Assembly: GCA_027919835.1 (NCBI GenBank)
Contig: JANVFP010000031.1
Coordinates: forward strand, 558,001-622,000
Source of the DNA: Lentinula raphanica
Taxonomy: Eukaryota; Basidiomycota; Agaricomycetes; Agaricales; Omphalotaceae
Reading direction: 5' to 3'
DNA: 64,000 nt
Position numbers and translations under genes: made by a program. The notes under the pieces were generated by a model that saw only the letters and a list, made by a program, of their open reading frames with translations, did no database searches and was not told where the DNA came from. Positions 22,401-35,200 of the stretch are shown here, piece by piece. Within the stretch, counting starts at the first letter, position 1. Every line of letters starts with the position of its first letter.

Positions 22401-25400
22401 ATAATTCAGATCCCGGTTATCAAGGATTCGTCGGTGTACCCGTGGTTCACGATCTTCCAGCTCATGCGGTTCTACAGGGTGATCTTGGAGGTGCCTCGTA
22501 TGAAACCTTTGCTGGTATGTTGATCCTTTGTGATGTCCGTACGGCCCATATCTGATCTCGTCGAAGCTGTCAGTGTTCGGTAACATGTATGGTCTTACCA
22601 ACATGTCACTATTCCTCATATTGGTCAACTATCTGGCTGCTCTAGTCTCCACGCAACTCCTTCGTGGCGACATGAGCTCTAATGATGCCGTGAACTTCGG
22701 TCAACTCTACAATGCTTTCCTTGGTGTCTACCAGGTGTTCTCATCAGAGAACTGGACTGATGTACTTTACAACGCTGGTCAAGCCGAGCTCAAACTTGGA
22801 CAGACGGTTCTTGTCGTGATTTTCATCAGCATGTGGCTGCTGTTCGCTAACTGTGAGTTTTTGGTATCTCGGTTATCAGCTTCTACTAATATCACTTCCG
22901 GAACGACCAGTCATCGTCTTGCAAATGTTCATCGCTGTCATTAACGAGAATTTCGAAGTTGCAGAGGAACAAAAGAGGAGTCAGCAGGCGTCCCATTATT
23001 GGTCCACTCACCAGGTCCAAGCTGGAAAAGCTACCTGGGTGCGACGACTGAACCCTTATCGTTGGTTCAAAGCCAATCCGGTCAAAGTCAAGGTTGAGAA
23101 CCTTCCTTCTAGCCTTGTTCTACCTATGCAGCAAGCCCTCGTCTCAGATTACAGCTCGAGCGGGGATAGTCGTCCTGTTCAGGTGAGTATAGTCTGACGC
23201 TTCTTGTTAGCTCTACTGGTATACTCATTCTGTATCAGACCAAAGTCGCTGTCGGTAGTGCAGGTGGCAAGTCTGGGATGCGGCATTATACAAAGAAATC
23301 CCTGTCAGCTCTGCAAAAGCTGTTCGGAGGAGACGATAAGGCGGACGATGTACCTCTCACCAATCTCAAACATAACAGGAGCGAGACTTTGGGAGCTTTG
23401 GGAGATGAAGAAACTGAGCGTCATCTGTATGTGTGTTTTTCTCCTGGTCTTCGAGTGAAGCTAATCTTGGACTAGGGAATTACTTGCCTCTGTAGCCCCA
23501 GAAACCATAAACTCCAGCGATATCAATGACGCTTTGTTCGAAAGAAGAGCGCAGAAGGCAGATTTCATTCGAGACCATCCTACATACGACAAAACGTTCT
23601 GGATATTTTCTCAGCAAGATCCGATTCGACGATTCTGCCAACGCCTTGTCCAACCAGCCCATGGCGAACGTATATTTGGCCTTCCTACCTCGCACGTAGC
23701 CCATCCTATTTTCCAGGTTATCATCTTCCTCGCTGTGATTGGAGGAATTGTGACTGAAATCATCGCAACACCTGTATACCGCCGCAATTACTACGCTACT
23801 AATGGCAGAATCCGGGGAGCTTGGTTCGATCTCACCGAAGCCACTTTTGGATTCATTCTACTCCTCGAGTTCATCATCAAGATCATCGCCGATGGATTCC
23901 TATTCACACCAAACGCCTATATACGAAGTATATGGAATGTTATTGATTTTGTGATACTTGCAGGGATTTTGGTCAACGTTACAACGGGCCTAATCTTCAT
24001 TGGTGGTCTTAGCCGTTTCACTCGATCGTTGAAGGCGCTCAGGGCTCTTCGTCTCATCACCTTGTTTGATCGCATGCGGAATTCATTCCAGTCACTCATC
24101 ATCTCTGGTGCCAGTCGTATCTTCGATGCGGCCCTACTTGCGATCTTGTACATGATTCCATACGCCGTTTGGGGACTCAATATCTTCGCGGGCAAACTAA
24201 ATACGTGCAACGATGGTAATGCATCAGGCATGGATGATTGTACCAATGAGTACGTTAACACGTACATCAACGATGCTTTTGGATATCCCGTTCCTCGCGT
24301 TTGGGACAATCCTGCCCCTTCAACAAAGTTTTCTTTCGACAACTTCGGTTCCTCACTTCTCATCCTCTTCGAGATTGTATCTTTGGAAGGCTGGATCGAT
24401 GTCATGCAAGCTGCCGCCAGTGCTGTCGGAGACGGTCTACAACCTCAGACGAACGCCTCACAATGGAATGCGTTGTTCTTCTTGATCTACAATCTGTTGG
24501 GTGGTGTTGTCATCTTGACACTGTTCGTTAGGTAAGTTAATGTCCTTGCTGATACAAAAACCAGACATCTGAATCTCTCAATGTTCCTAGTATCATCATC
24601 GGAAACTTCAAATCTAGGACCGGGTCGGCCCTCTTAACTCAGCCACAGAGGGAATGGATTGACCTACAAAAACTATTCAAGCGTCAAAGGCCTTCTAAAA
24701 GACCCCAGCGAAGACCTGTTTCTCGCATCCGCGCTTGGTGTTTTGACAGAGCTGTGCACAAACACGGTTGGTGGTCGAGATGTATGACGGTAATATTCAC
24801 TATTCACGTTATCATTCTGATGTATGTGCTCCTCGATACGGATCGTCACTTTCTTCAACTGACATAAAGCGCACAAGGACTCAAACCTACACGTCCACTA
24901 CAATCACGGAAAGCATGAGAAGTGGGTCATACGAAAACTAGAATATTCACTATCTAACTCAACAGCAGATGATTTCTTCCTTGGTATCATTCTGGTGTAC
25001 ATGATTGATGTGATTGTGCGACTCTATGGGCTTGGATGGAGGAGTTTCCGTGCTAACGGCTGGAATCTTTTCGACATTTTGGTGACCATGGGTAGTTTCG
25101 CGACGACATTCATAGCTCGTTTTGGGAACATCGGCTTTCTTGGTCAGCAACTCCAGAAGTTATTCCTGGTGCTGGTAGCATTCAAGCTGGTGCAACGAAC
25201 GAATAGCCTCAATAAACTGTTCAAGACTGCGATGTGAGTGAATGATATCCTCGGATGATACAACGTTCTTGACTAGCTGACATGTTCTGCAGAGCAAGTC
25301 TTCCATCTATACTTACGCTCCTGCTGTTATGGTTAATTCTGTTCATGTTTTTCGCCATCCTTGACGTTGAGGTTTTCGGTCTAACAAAATGGCAATCTGG

Positions 25401-27260
25401 CGAAGATCGAGACAGAAATTACTCTTCAATCAGCTCTGCACTGGTCATGTTGGCATTCATGTCCACAGGGTGAGCTTCGACACACAGGTCCTCCTTGTTT
25501 TAACTAACGCTTGGTACAGAGAAGGATGGAATCAATACATGCATGATTAGTGCGTCAATTTCAGAATCAAATCGAGATATAGAGCTGATATTTGTGCGAT
25601 GATAGTGCGCTAGTTTATCCCCGTTGCTCGAATTCATCTGTTCAAGATGACGATTCTGACTGTGGAAGTTTTGGATGGGCATTCACGCTTTTCATTGCGT
25701 GGAACTTATTGAGCATGGTGAATCCCTCGTCGCTCAGCTTCGAAATGACACATACTAATGCCATTTTGACTAGTACATATTCGTGAACCTGTTCACTGGT
25801 ACGGCTTGATCTCTATTTTCTTGCTTCCGTTGCTAATGCTACTCAGGTGTGGTGGTCGATAGCTTTTCCTACGTGTTCCAAGCTTCGGGAGGATCTAGAG
25901 CCATCACTCGAGAAGAGATGCGGGCCTTCAAGAAAGTATGGGCGGAGTTTGCCAATCCTCAAACAGGGCATCTCGAGCGATCCCAATTCGTTCCGTTTTT
26001 CGGGGTACGTATACTCCGACTCCTTTAGCTACGGTACTCAATGAGAGCTTATGTCCATACGTCTCCATACGTGGAAACTTTAGAAATTGAGCGGCGTGTT
26101 TGAAGTACGGATATATCCCGCACAGTACAACATTCGCAATATTGCAGCTGCGTGCAAGGCGGCGCCTTCGGACAACAATAGCCAATCCACTCTCACTAAT
26201 GATCAGCCATGGCCCATGCCTTACAATACCAATGTCGTAGGCGGACTGGATATCAACAAGCTGAACAACGTTCTGGATGGGATTGACTACACCGCAATTA
26301 GAAAGCGACGTGCAATCTACAATCGACTATACCATGAGGCCACGATTGCACATCAGCAAGGACGAGGAATATCGTTCACGGATATGTTGCTACTATTGGC
26401 GCATCATAAACTCATCAAGGATTCGGAGGCGTTGGTGTAAGTGTTTCGCTACATCAGGCTTTCCCTCGTAGACTGACTGCGCTTCAGATTGCGCGATCTA
26501 GTGATACGCACGGAGACGAATAAACTCGTTACGGACTTGGTCAATCTGGATCGAGTACAGTCTTTGTTGAAGATGATATCTCTGCGGCGGAGGTTTTTGG
26601 CACACCTGGAAAGAAAGCGTGCAGAGAGTTCTGGTAAGTGTGCTCAAACCCAACAAGTTATTTAATCGTGATATTCTCTTTGCAGAAATACCTGCTATTG
26701 TTGTCGACACAATGCCCGAAACCCCGCCACCATTGCCTTCACCTACACTGTCCCCTTTGAGACCGTCCAGCAGGGATATATCTACCGTCGGGTTCTCTGG
26801 TTCAGACAATTCCGCACCTAGCACGCCAACACCTATGCGCAGATCGAACTTCGGATCCGTGCAACTCGACTTTGGAGCTCTAGGATTCGATGGGTCGCAA
26901 TTCGCTCAGCAGCAATCATCTCCCTCTTTTTCATCACGAGATTCTTTTTCACCCTCACATTCTCCCAATACATCGTTGTCATTACCCGCGGGTGCAGCCA
27001 TGATGGCTAGAGGGTCTCCTAGTCCGAAGCGTAATATAGCAAACGCGGGTGCAACCGGCCTTCACCGAAGTAACAGGAGAACGAGCGACATGAGCCAGAT
27101 AAGTCGGTTATCGACCGATCTGGGGTATAGGTATCCACGAGACTCAATAGGAGACGAGGATCCAAGTATATTGCTCGAAGGGATGCAAAATTCCATCTGG
27201 GGAGACTTGATGGAAGAAGCAATGAATGAGGCAGAAGGGCATGGAGGGAACGAGAAATGA
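19464..27260 (+). CDS. CCH1: Cch1-type voltage-gated calcium channel alpha subunit
   Basis: Plasma-membrane pore subunit of the fungal high-affinity calcium uptake system, which in other fungi works with Mid1. About twenty short introns interrupt 7.8 kb; exon 1 ends at 20284 and exon 2 starts at 20336. ATG 19464 ([10 protein letters not shown]) begins a long Ser/Pro-rich cytoplasmic N-terminus. Four repeats of six helices follow. Repeat I has S1 ([15 protein letters not shown]) and the pore [20 protein letters not shown]; repeat II the pore [12 protein letters not shown]; repeat III a charged S4 ([19 protein letters not shown]) and the pore [12 protein letters not shown]; repeat [15 protein letters not shown] and the pore [15 protein letters not shown]. 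The filter thus reads Asn (21784), Glu (22747), Glu (24386), Glu (25521). The C-terminal tail is Ser/Pro-rich and ends in an acidic helix. I see no break; exon edges within the gene are approximate. Confidence 0.93.
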
Positions 27261-27713
27261 ATGAAGAAGTGCCATGCCTGAGCTCTGATTTCTCTGTCTG
27301 ATTATGACTCCTTCTGGTTTTCATCCGTTCACTCTTTTCATGCTATCTCCTCACTTTCCTTCACTCTTTTGCGTTGCTGTGGACCCGGGACTCTGTAGAT
27401 TTTTTGTGTAGGTACCGGACCTTGTGATATCATACATCATCTCTTCATCTGCTAGAATACGCAATCATCCAAATGTAAACTATCATGCTTCTTGTCGTTC
27501 AGTTGTAGCATCTTGGAGTTTATGAACATAGTCGTGGTGCTCCCCCAAGATGATGAGTCCCGCCGCGTAACCTGTCACCTCACGGGACGATAGAGTTACG
27601 GTGACGGTTTTTTGTTTCTCACGGATAATTGACTCACCTTCTACCACCAGCTACCACCTCACTCTGCGCAAAACGATCCGGTCTCAGATATAGGCCAGCG
27701 AGAACATACTTCG
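27261..27713. other. CCH1-NSE3 intergenic region
   Basis: No gene. It holds the CCH1 3' region and the short NSE3 promoter; no distinctive element seen. Confidence 0.4.
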
Positions 27714-29262
27714 ATGGCAAGGGGCAGCACATCAACACAAACTCGCTCTCAACGAAGTAGCACTACAAAAGTCAATCGCGCTTCTCAAGGCCAGAATCGT
27801 ACATATTCAAAACGCGGCACACGCGCTACACGTGCTGAATCAGAAGAGAACGAAGATGAGGAAGACGAGGATGACGCCGAAAATGGTGCGCCTGACGATG
27901 AGATGGACGTAGATGGAGGGGGAGGAGGAGGAAGTCAAGATACCGTTGATATCAATCTCAAAGCGAATCAGCTTGTCCGACTGGCACTGTTTATGGAGCA
28001 TAAAAGGATGCCATTGAGAAGAGATGAAATATCGAAGAAAGGTACGCAGGAAACGCGTCTTTACCAGGATTGAGAGATGTTGTAGAGTGGACCTGACCCA
28101 GATTTGCAGTTTTCGGTCCAACCTCACGCACCTCGCGTCCTTTCGGCCGCGTCCTGGAACGGGCACAATACATTCTCAATCGTACTTTTGGAATGGAACT
28201 CGTGGAACTCAAGACACGCGCAGCGCTGGATCAGAACTCTACTGGTAACGATCCGGAAGCTATGAATGAAGAGCAGCAAGAAGACGAAGACGACGACGAG
28301 CCTAGTGGGACACAAGGAAAGAGAAAAAGAGGCAGAGCTGCTGGATCGAAAAAGAAAGGTAAGCTCGAAAAAGTTCTATTCACATTGGATGAAGACAACG
28401 GAAAACGAAATCTCCCTGTGTATTAGCCGCCCCTATTGGCAGCAAGAGTTACATACTCCGCTCTGTCCTTCACCCAACCATCATATCCATCTCTGCGCTT
28501 CCTGATGAAGAGATACTAACTGCCGAATTGGACGATGTACCTGACGATCTACATGATGAAGAAGATGATGGTACTCCTGCGCCGTCTCAAACTCAACGTG
28601 GCGCTCGTCGCTCTCAACGCTCGCAATCCGCAACCGCATCCCTTCCAACGTGTACCGGGACTCTTCTGTCGTTCTCGTCCCCTGCACTCCCTGCTCTCGA
28701 GAACGTTGGTGCGCTTGGTGTCCAATACGTTATCCTCTCGCTTATCTTGGCTTCCGGACGACTCATGAGCGATCGTGACTTGCGCGCCACTTTAAGGCAA
28801 TTACATCTTCCCCCTAGTTCGAGTGTCCCTCTGGGCCGTAGCGCACATACTCATCCGTCTGGAGCCTCCAGTACCAACGTCACGATCGAGGCTTACATCC
28901 AGCTTCTCACCAAGCAAGGCTACATAGACTGTATCAGCTCCAACGAGGCCGGAAAACCTGCCAAGGCAGCTGGCGGAAAACGGGGACGAGCTTCTGCCGC
29001 CGGTGGTCGTGCAGATGGCGAGGACGGGGAGAATAAATATGATTGGCGATGGGGTACACGAGCGCATAGTGAGATTGGGGAGAAGGCGATACAGGAGTTT
29101 ATTGCAGAGTTTATGGTCGGGGTTAACGATGATGAAGAGAACCAGGACGGAGGTGCCGGGGGAAGTAGGAGGGGTGGAGGTGCCGGGATGCAAGAGAAAC
29201 TGAAGAAGATGATGGATGGGATTGAAAAAGCTGCGGGCGGGAACATTGCTGATATCAACTGA
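27714..29262 (+). CDS. NSE3: Nse3/MAGE subunit of the SMC5-SMC6 complex
   Basis: MAGE-family protein; in fungi the single MAGE protein is Nse3, which binds Nse1 and Nse4 in the nuclear SMC5/6 DNA-repair complex. Three exons: 27714-28041, 28110-28358, 28427-29262; 470 aa. The N-terminus is disordered and acidic (EENEDEEDEDDAENGA). The MAGE domain starts at about residue 85 (NQLVRLALFMEHKRMPLRRDE), continues across intron 1 with RPFGRVLERAQYILNRTFGM and VELKTR, and after a charged insert resumes at SKSYILRSVLHP. The second winged helix shows VQYVILSLILASGRLMSD and IEAYIQLLTKQGYIDCI, then YDWRWGTRAHSEIGEKAIQE, a conserved C-terminal MAGE landmark. Low-complexity inserts (KRKRGRAAGSKKK, Gly-rich tail) make it longer than yeast Nse3. 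All frames are intact. Confidence 0.9.
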
Positions 29263-29579
29263 TGATGGTACCATTGTGGTAAGAACAACATTCCCTTTAC
29301 TTACTAAAGATCTGCTATTCATCTTTCTCTGATTGAAAGTAACATGAAAGACAAGTTCGATTGATTGTATATCTCTTTGCCAGTCTGCGTTTCGTTTACC
29401 CTACAACTCAATACTATGTTCAATGATAACACATGTACGTCTGCTTGTACTGCTCTATCTGTAGTGTTCATGTCATACTTCAGTCAAGTTCTTTCCAAGG
29501 CTACTATAGTCTATAGACTATGATTTCACTTGTCACGAACTATCGTGCTACACAGTCTTCCTATAACTCCCCTAATCAT
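29263..29579. other. NSE3 to secreted-protein intergenic region (convergent)
   Basis: 317 bases between two convergent stop codons; only 3' untranslated or terminator sequence is expected and no further gene is visible. Confidence 0.4.
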
Positions 29580-30290
29580 CTACTGTCTTCCCCAAACCTT
29601 CTTCTGCACCTCCTTATACTCCCTATCCCACAACTCCATGAACTTCACCGGCATCTGCTTGATATTCTTCCCCTTTACCAGATACTCCAATGCCCCCTTC
29701 ACATAATCCATACAATTTCCCCCGATCTCCCTCGGCAACTTTCCTCCCCAGCCTATCTTACTGTTATTCACCAAATCTTTAAAAACCTCGTCCATCTTCT
29801 CGTCATTCTCGAAGGTCGCCTGACAGTTCAGATCCATGAGCTTAGCTTGAGATTTCTGATCAGAGTAGTAGGAAAATGTGAGTGGTTTGAGCGGTTGGCT
29901 GTCTTGGTGATAGGGGTCTGGGGCTTCGGCGGCAAAACCACGGGTGGAGTCGATAACGAGGGACCAGTGCTCGGAGTCGGTGCCTTTGGCGTGGATCCAA
30001 AGTTGGACGGGGACAATTTTTTGGGGATCGGAGGGGGATCGTCGGAGGATAGAAGAAGACGGAGGAAAAGATGGGGATGGGGATGGCGGGTTTACGGTAT
30101 AGTTGGCGAGAACGCCCAAAGGAACTCGGGGTACATCATATACATGACTTCCCGAGCTCGTATCATTGGTTGTGCTCCGAAACCGGATATTGGTGCGAGT
30201 TTCCCCGTGTTCGAGTCTTACGGGCAACGTGTTCACTGCAAAGGCAAAGACTAAGGAGGTCCATATCCAGACCAAGGAGAATATATTCAT
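29580..30290 (-). CDS. Small secreted protein with HW...NC motif pair, unknown function
   Basis: Single-exon gene of 236 aa. The start MNIFSLVWIWTSLVFAFAV is a signal peptide. After a Pro/Ser-rich stretch (NPPSPSPSFPPSSS) the mature part contains VPVQLWIHAKGTDSEHWSLV and, about 100 residues later, GGNCMDYVKGALEYL. A His-Trp strand followed by an Asn-Cys helix is the arrangement of circularly permuted papain-like folds (LRAT, PPPDE and NlpC/P60 relatives), so a thiol hydrolase-like domain is possible. This is a motif-level inference and the family is not identified. No intron signal is needed, and it ends with a stop at 29580. Confidence 0.7.
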   Translation of the reverse strand: MNIFSLVWIWTSLVFAFAVNTLPVRLEHGETRTNIRFRSTTNDTSSGSHVYDVPRVPLGVLANYTVNPPSPSPSFPPSSSILRRSPSDPQKIVPVQLWIHAKGTDSEHWSLVIDSTRGFAAEAPDPYHQDSQPLKPLTFSYYSDQKSQAKLMDLNCQATFENDEKMDEVFKDLVNNSKIGWGGKLPREIGGNCMDYVKGALEYLVKGKNIKQMPVKFMELWDREYKEVQKKVWGRQ

Positions 30291-31746
30291 TGCGGTGGTA
30301 TCACTGGTGGGTGGTTTTGTGTTGTAACCTCGAGGTTGGCAGGGGTGAAGGGTATTTCAACAAAGAAGGAAGGGGAAACTTGATGCTAGCAAAAGGAGGC
30401 AGAGAGATAACAACTCGGGAAGTGAAAAGCAAAGCCCTCGTTTAGGAGATACTTCGAGTAGCGGTCAAACAGGTTATTCGAGGAAGCTAGAAGTATTCAT
30501 GTGAGACAATAAGTCAGTAAGTTTCTTCATCAACCAAAAAATTTGAGAACATGAACAATAATCATCACTGCTATCATTCAGGAATTGGGAAAATTGAACA
30601 TACCGAACCAGCGCTTTCCTTCAATTGGGTAAAAGTTGGGAAGGTGGGCAGAGGACTTCCCTTCGAGATTGCTTCATATATACTTACTGCCCATGGATCT
30701 CACTCATACATGATGATACATATCAATACACCTCCATTGGCTTACTACACCCCAAACTACACCTCAAACACTTGTACCCGCAATTTTGAATTTACAGATT
30801 CCGAATATGTATGTCATGTTTGTACAGTGGTTGTAGAAGAATGTACTAGAAGACTCTAGACAACATTCACAGAACAAACTTTGGGTTACCAGGGAACTGG
30901 GAATCACTTCATTATAAAAGTAGTTTCAGAGACACCCCCAAGGGCCAAGGAGTTGAGGCCAGGAAAAGATTCCAAAGGGAGCGGAGATATTGACAATAGC
31001 TGCAGTGTGCATCCTACATGGGTCGGACAAAATTTCCGATAGTGTTCATCACAACCCACTTGAGATTCATCTATATCACCCTTCTATGCCCAAGTCACCA
31101 AGGCCTGATTGTTATCTGAATCAAAAGTGGTTCCAGGGATGCAAGCCAAACAGAGAGAAATATAGTGGACCATCTGAGTCCGTCTCTGCCCCATACAGCT
31201 CCCTGGTGAATGGATTATGGAACATCATGCATCAATCCTTACTGAAAACATTGATCCACAGGAGCCCATAGCAGAGTCCATACCCATCTCCGCCTCCAAC
31301 AAAACCTTGATGGCCAGGTGAATGATGAGAATGAAGGCCTGATGAAAATGAAATGTTAAGGAAAGATGTTGACAAGAGATGAAGCTGAAGCTGAAGCACT
31401 GAAGCTTGAGCTTGAGCTTACAATGAATGGAGGAGTTTGATAGAGGCAGCATAATTTGGAGCTCTGACTTAATTGGTGACACTGTGATCCTAGCACTAAG
31501 AACAAGAAACATTTAACAAGGACAAGGAAACAAAGAGTCATGCTAAAAACATTTCTGGATCTTTATTACACAGATACCACCACACCCATACCTCCAGCTA
31601 CCACTTCTGCCATTGGTTCAACTGCTACACCTATGGATCCTGTTTCTGGCATCTGCCATTGCAGCCATGACCATGATCATGCCTCCCACTCCCCCCTTGC
31701 TTCTTCACCTTCTGTTCCTTGTGGTGCCATTGGTCCAACTGCACCA
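30291..31746. other. Gene-poor region left of the copia element
   Basis: No supported gene over 1.4 kb. Short frames lack domains. The part at 31500-31746 is the left half of the target interrupted by the copia insertion and probably belongs to an older copia element (see 36913-37760). Confidence 0.4.
31742..31746. repeat. Target-site duplication, left
   Basis: CACCA directly before the 5' LTR, matching CACCA at 36913-36917. Confidence 0.9.
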
Positions 31747-32158
31747 TGTGAAAGGTAGGGGAGGCGCATACCTCGCCCACAGGATGCCCTCGGATAATCG
31801 AAATCCCTCGACGGACTCTAGGCTCTCTACTTTCCTCGATCCCCCTCTCATTCCTAGCTCCTTAAAATTTTTATGGCTTGGTTTTTGGATACTTACTTAC
31901 TAATGGACTGTGCCCGTTCGATCACTACGAGACAGAATAACTTTATATACGATACGAAGTCTAACCGACACTCTCAGTTCTTACACTCCTATCGGTGTGT
32001 TCTGAGAGTGAGTACATACTTTCTTACTTCCTGTAGGGTCGCTAATAATTCTCATTAGATACAGTACTTACGAGCGTCTTACAGGTATATATTTCTAATA
32101 GAGTTCTTACACTCCTATCGGTGTGTTCTGAGAATACAGTACTTACGAGCGTCTTACA
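31747..32158 (+). repeat. 5' LTR of the copia element
   Basis: Starts TGTGAAAGGT and ends GCGTCTTACA. Inside, TTCTTACACTCCTATCGGTG and CAGTACTTACGAGCGTCTTA each occur twice, so the 3' part of the LTR is internally duplicated. Confidence 0.93.
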
Positions 32159-32170
32159 GGTTATGGGCCC
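32159..32170 (+). other. Primer-binding site, half-tRNA type
   Basis: GGTTATGGGCCC directly follows the 5' LTR. It is complementary to the anticodon arm of initiator tRNA-Met rather than to a tRNA 3' end, the arrangement known for Drosophila copia and yeast Ty5. Confidence 0.7.
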
Positions 32171-32232
32171 CGCCCGCTGCTAAACTTGAGAACGACATCG
32201 TAAATTTTGAAACACCCGAATCCTGAATCTAG

Positions 32233-35200
32233 ATGGCGAGTAACGGAGCGATTCCTCCTCCCATTCCCGAGGTTCCTGAGGACCAGAAATTCGACGGAGG
32301 TGTTCGAGTCAGTTGGACACCTGTCAAACGAAAAATCACCACTTCGTTACGGTCGCAAGGACTTAGTGGCTACATCGACGGAACCATAAAAAAACCCTCC
32401 TTACCGAAGTCTCCCGAATCTTCCGAGCCGTCGACTGAAAGTACTACTGCGACGTCCGTTTACTCGACGAAGCCTTCAGTCGAGGAATGGACCTTCAGGA
32501 ACGATAGAGCGAAAGGAGTTATCGAGGCCTATGTTGACGACATCACCTCCCTTATTCCAAATGCGGATGCTTTATCTGCTGCCGAGTTGATGGATGCCTT
32601 CGAGTCGGAGTACGCGGCTAAAGACGAGATGAGGAAAGTCCTTACTGAACGTCGTCTCAGGTCTTACATGTTCCAAGGAGGGGAATCCATCGAAAGCTTC
32701 TTCAAAAATCTTCGTATTCTCCGAAAGGAAGCTACCGAGGCAGGGAACGACCTCGACGACTCTACTTTCCGTCAGATAGTCCTTGCCGCTTTTCCCTCGA
32801 AGGACTTCGACACGATCATTCAGACAGTATCGTCGTCTCCTCAGAATAAGACGGCGGGAGCCGTTATCCAAGCCATCACATTCTCGTATTTGAGAGTCGA
32901 GGAGCGAGATCTAAACAAGTCGATCGCTGGAGATCAGATCGGGTCTCAAGCTCACTTGGCCGCGAAAGTTGAAGAACTCGAAAAGAAGCTGAGTGCTCAG
33001 ATGACGGTGAGGAAGAACGATAAGGAGTGCGCGAATTGTGGACGAAAAGGCCATCTGAAGGAAGACTGTTACAGGAAAGGAGGAGGAAAGGAAGGTCAAT
33101 TTCCATCGTGGTGGAGAGGGAAGAAGGATACGAACAGCACGTCTTCGGCGAATCTCGCGACGACTAGTATTCCACAACACTACGCCATGATGGCAGTATC
33201 GGCGTCTCAGCTAGGTTCGGTGTACGCTGACTCTGCAGCGTCAGACCACTTCTTCCGAAACCGTTCCGACTTCCTTACCTACGAGAGTTATATCTCCTCG
33301 GGCCAATCCTCAGAGCAAAATACTTCGTTCGAAATTATAGGACGAGGGAAAGCGCGTAAGACTCTGTACGAAGGTGATAAAGAGATTACCCTCACCTTCG
33401 AGAACGCGCTTCACGCTCCTAACATCACATCTGACCTTGTCTCTGTCGGACGATTGGACCAGCTCGGCTACCACGTCCTCTTTGGAAACGGCCTCGCCAA
33501 GTTCTTTTCACCGCAGGGAATCCATTTCCTTACAGGGTATGGTTCTGGGAGACTGTATCGCTTGATGGAAAAGAAGAACGACCCTGTTGTCGGTGCTTCG
33601 TTGGCTCGTTCCCTCTCCAAACCGACTGACCTCGAGACTTGGCACCGTCGCTTAGCCCATGCCGGACTATCGAGGATCGAGACGATGATAAAAAAGAACC
33701 TCGTAGACGGCCTCGATGTCACTTCCACTGACGTCTCCGGAAAGTGCGTCGATTGTTTGATGGGAAAAGCCACTCGTCGGCCGTTCGACGCCCTGGTAGA
33801 GAGAGAGACGAGGATCCTGGAGCGAGTACATACTGACCTCACTGGACCGATGAGGGTTCCGGCGAAGGGAGGATTCTTCTACATGATGCCGTTAGTAGAT
33901 GGGAAGTCGGCCTTCGCGAAGGATTATTACTTGAAGAACAAGGAGGCTGAAACGACGGTTGGCGTGATGGAGGAATACCGAGTGATGGCGGAAAATACGA
34001 CTGGAGAGAAGTTGTTGTGCGTAAGAATCGATGGAGGTGGGGAGTTCGATAATAATCTTTGGAAGGAATGGGCGAAGAAACACGGAATCAAGCTTGAAAG
34101 GATCCCTGCCTATTCCTCTGCTGCGAACGGCGTAGCCGAACGTAAACATCGGACGATATTCGACAAAGTTCGAACTCTCCTCAATGACTCAGGTCTTCCT
34201 CCCTCGATGTGGCTATATGCTGCTGCTTACGCCATATACACCGAAAATCTTCTTCCCTCTACCCGTGCGCAACAGCAGATTCCCGCCGAACTGTGGACGA
34301 AGAAACGGCAAGATATATCTCATTTGAGACCGTTTGGTGCACGTGGATGGGCTACCATTGTAAACGGAAAGCCAGGCAAGACAGACGTGAGAGCCGAGGA
34401 AGGGAAGATGATAGGGTATGTCGAGCGTGGTACGTATTTATTGTACACGAAATCAGGGGAGATTTTGGAAAGCAGAGATGTGGAATTCGAAGAAGGTCGA
34501 GGACACAGGTCTTTGGAGCCGAACGGAGGGGAGTACTCAAGAGATGATGGAGACGATGAAGTACCGTTCGACGCCAAACCCCAAGATCAACAAGATCCTT
34601 TCCCAGATAATTCCGATCAAACCTTCGACCACGAGCAACGATCTTCGGTTCCAAATTTGGATGAAACTCTGACCCGCGAAGATGCGCCACATACTTCCAC
34701 TCATATTCCTTTACGTCGATCCACCAGACACCGCACCCAGACCTCAGCGATGCTCGAATCTACAGAATCGGAGAAACGAGAAAGGGAAGCTCGAGAAGCA
34801 GGGGAGGAGTGGGCAGGTTTTTCATCCCACATCGCAAACTTGGCCAAGATAGTCGATGAATTTGGAGAAGTTGACTCATCCTTTAACATCGCTCTGATCG
34901 CCATGGGACTTCCTCCAGTGCCTAAGTCGTATTCCATTGCTATGGAAGACCCTACTCGATGGGAGAACGCCATTCACAAGGAAATACAGCGGATGAAGGA
35001 ATTCGACGTATTCGGCGATCTTCAGGATCCTCCTCCAGGCGCTACAGTACTCGTGCCCTTATGGGTGTTTGCCCACAAATTGAATGGAAACGGAGAAATC
35101 GTAGACGAGAAGGCTAGGCTAGTCGTAAATGGTGGGAAACAGGAAGCCGGAAAGGACTACTACGAGACGTTTGCCGCAGTCATGCGCTTCGAATCTCTTC

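Noticed and set aside
28801..29322. Minus-strand frames opposite NSE3
   Set aside because: NSE3 on the plus strand has MAGE motifs, splice sites and intact frame; the antisense frames have none.
29520..30254. 244-codon plus-strand frame opposite the secreted protein
   Set aside because: The minus frame has an ATG, a signal peptide and plausible composition; the plus frame is Leu/His/Gly-biased and lacks motifs.
31540..31903. Short hydrophobic frames next to the copia 5' LTR
   Set aside because: They run from old target DNA into the LTR and have no start context or domain.
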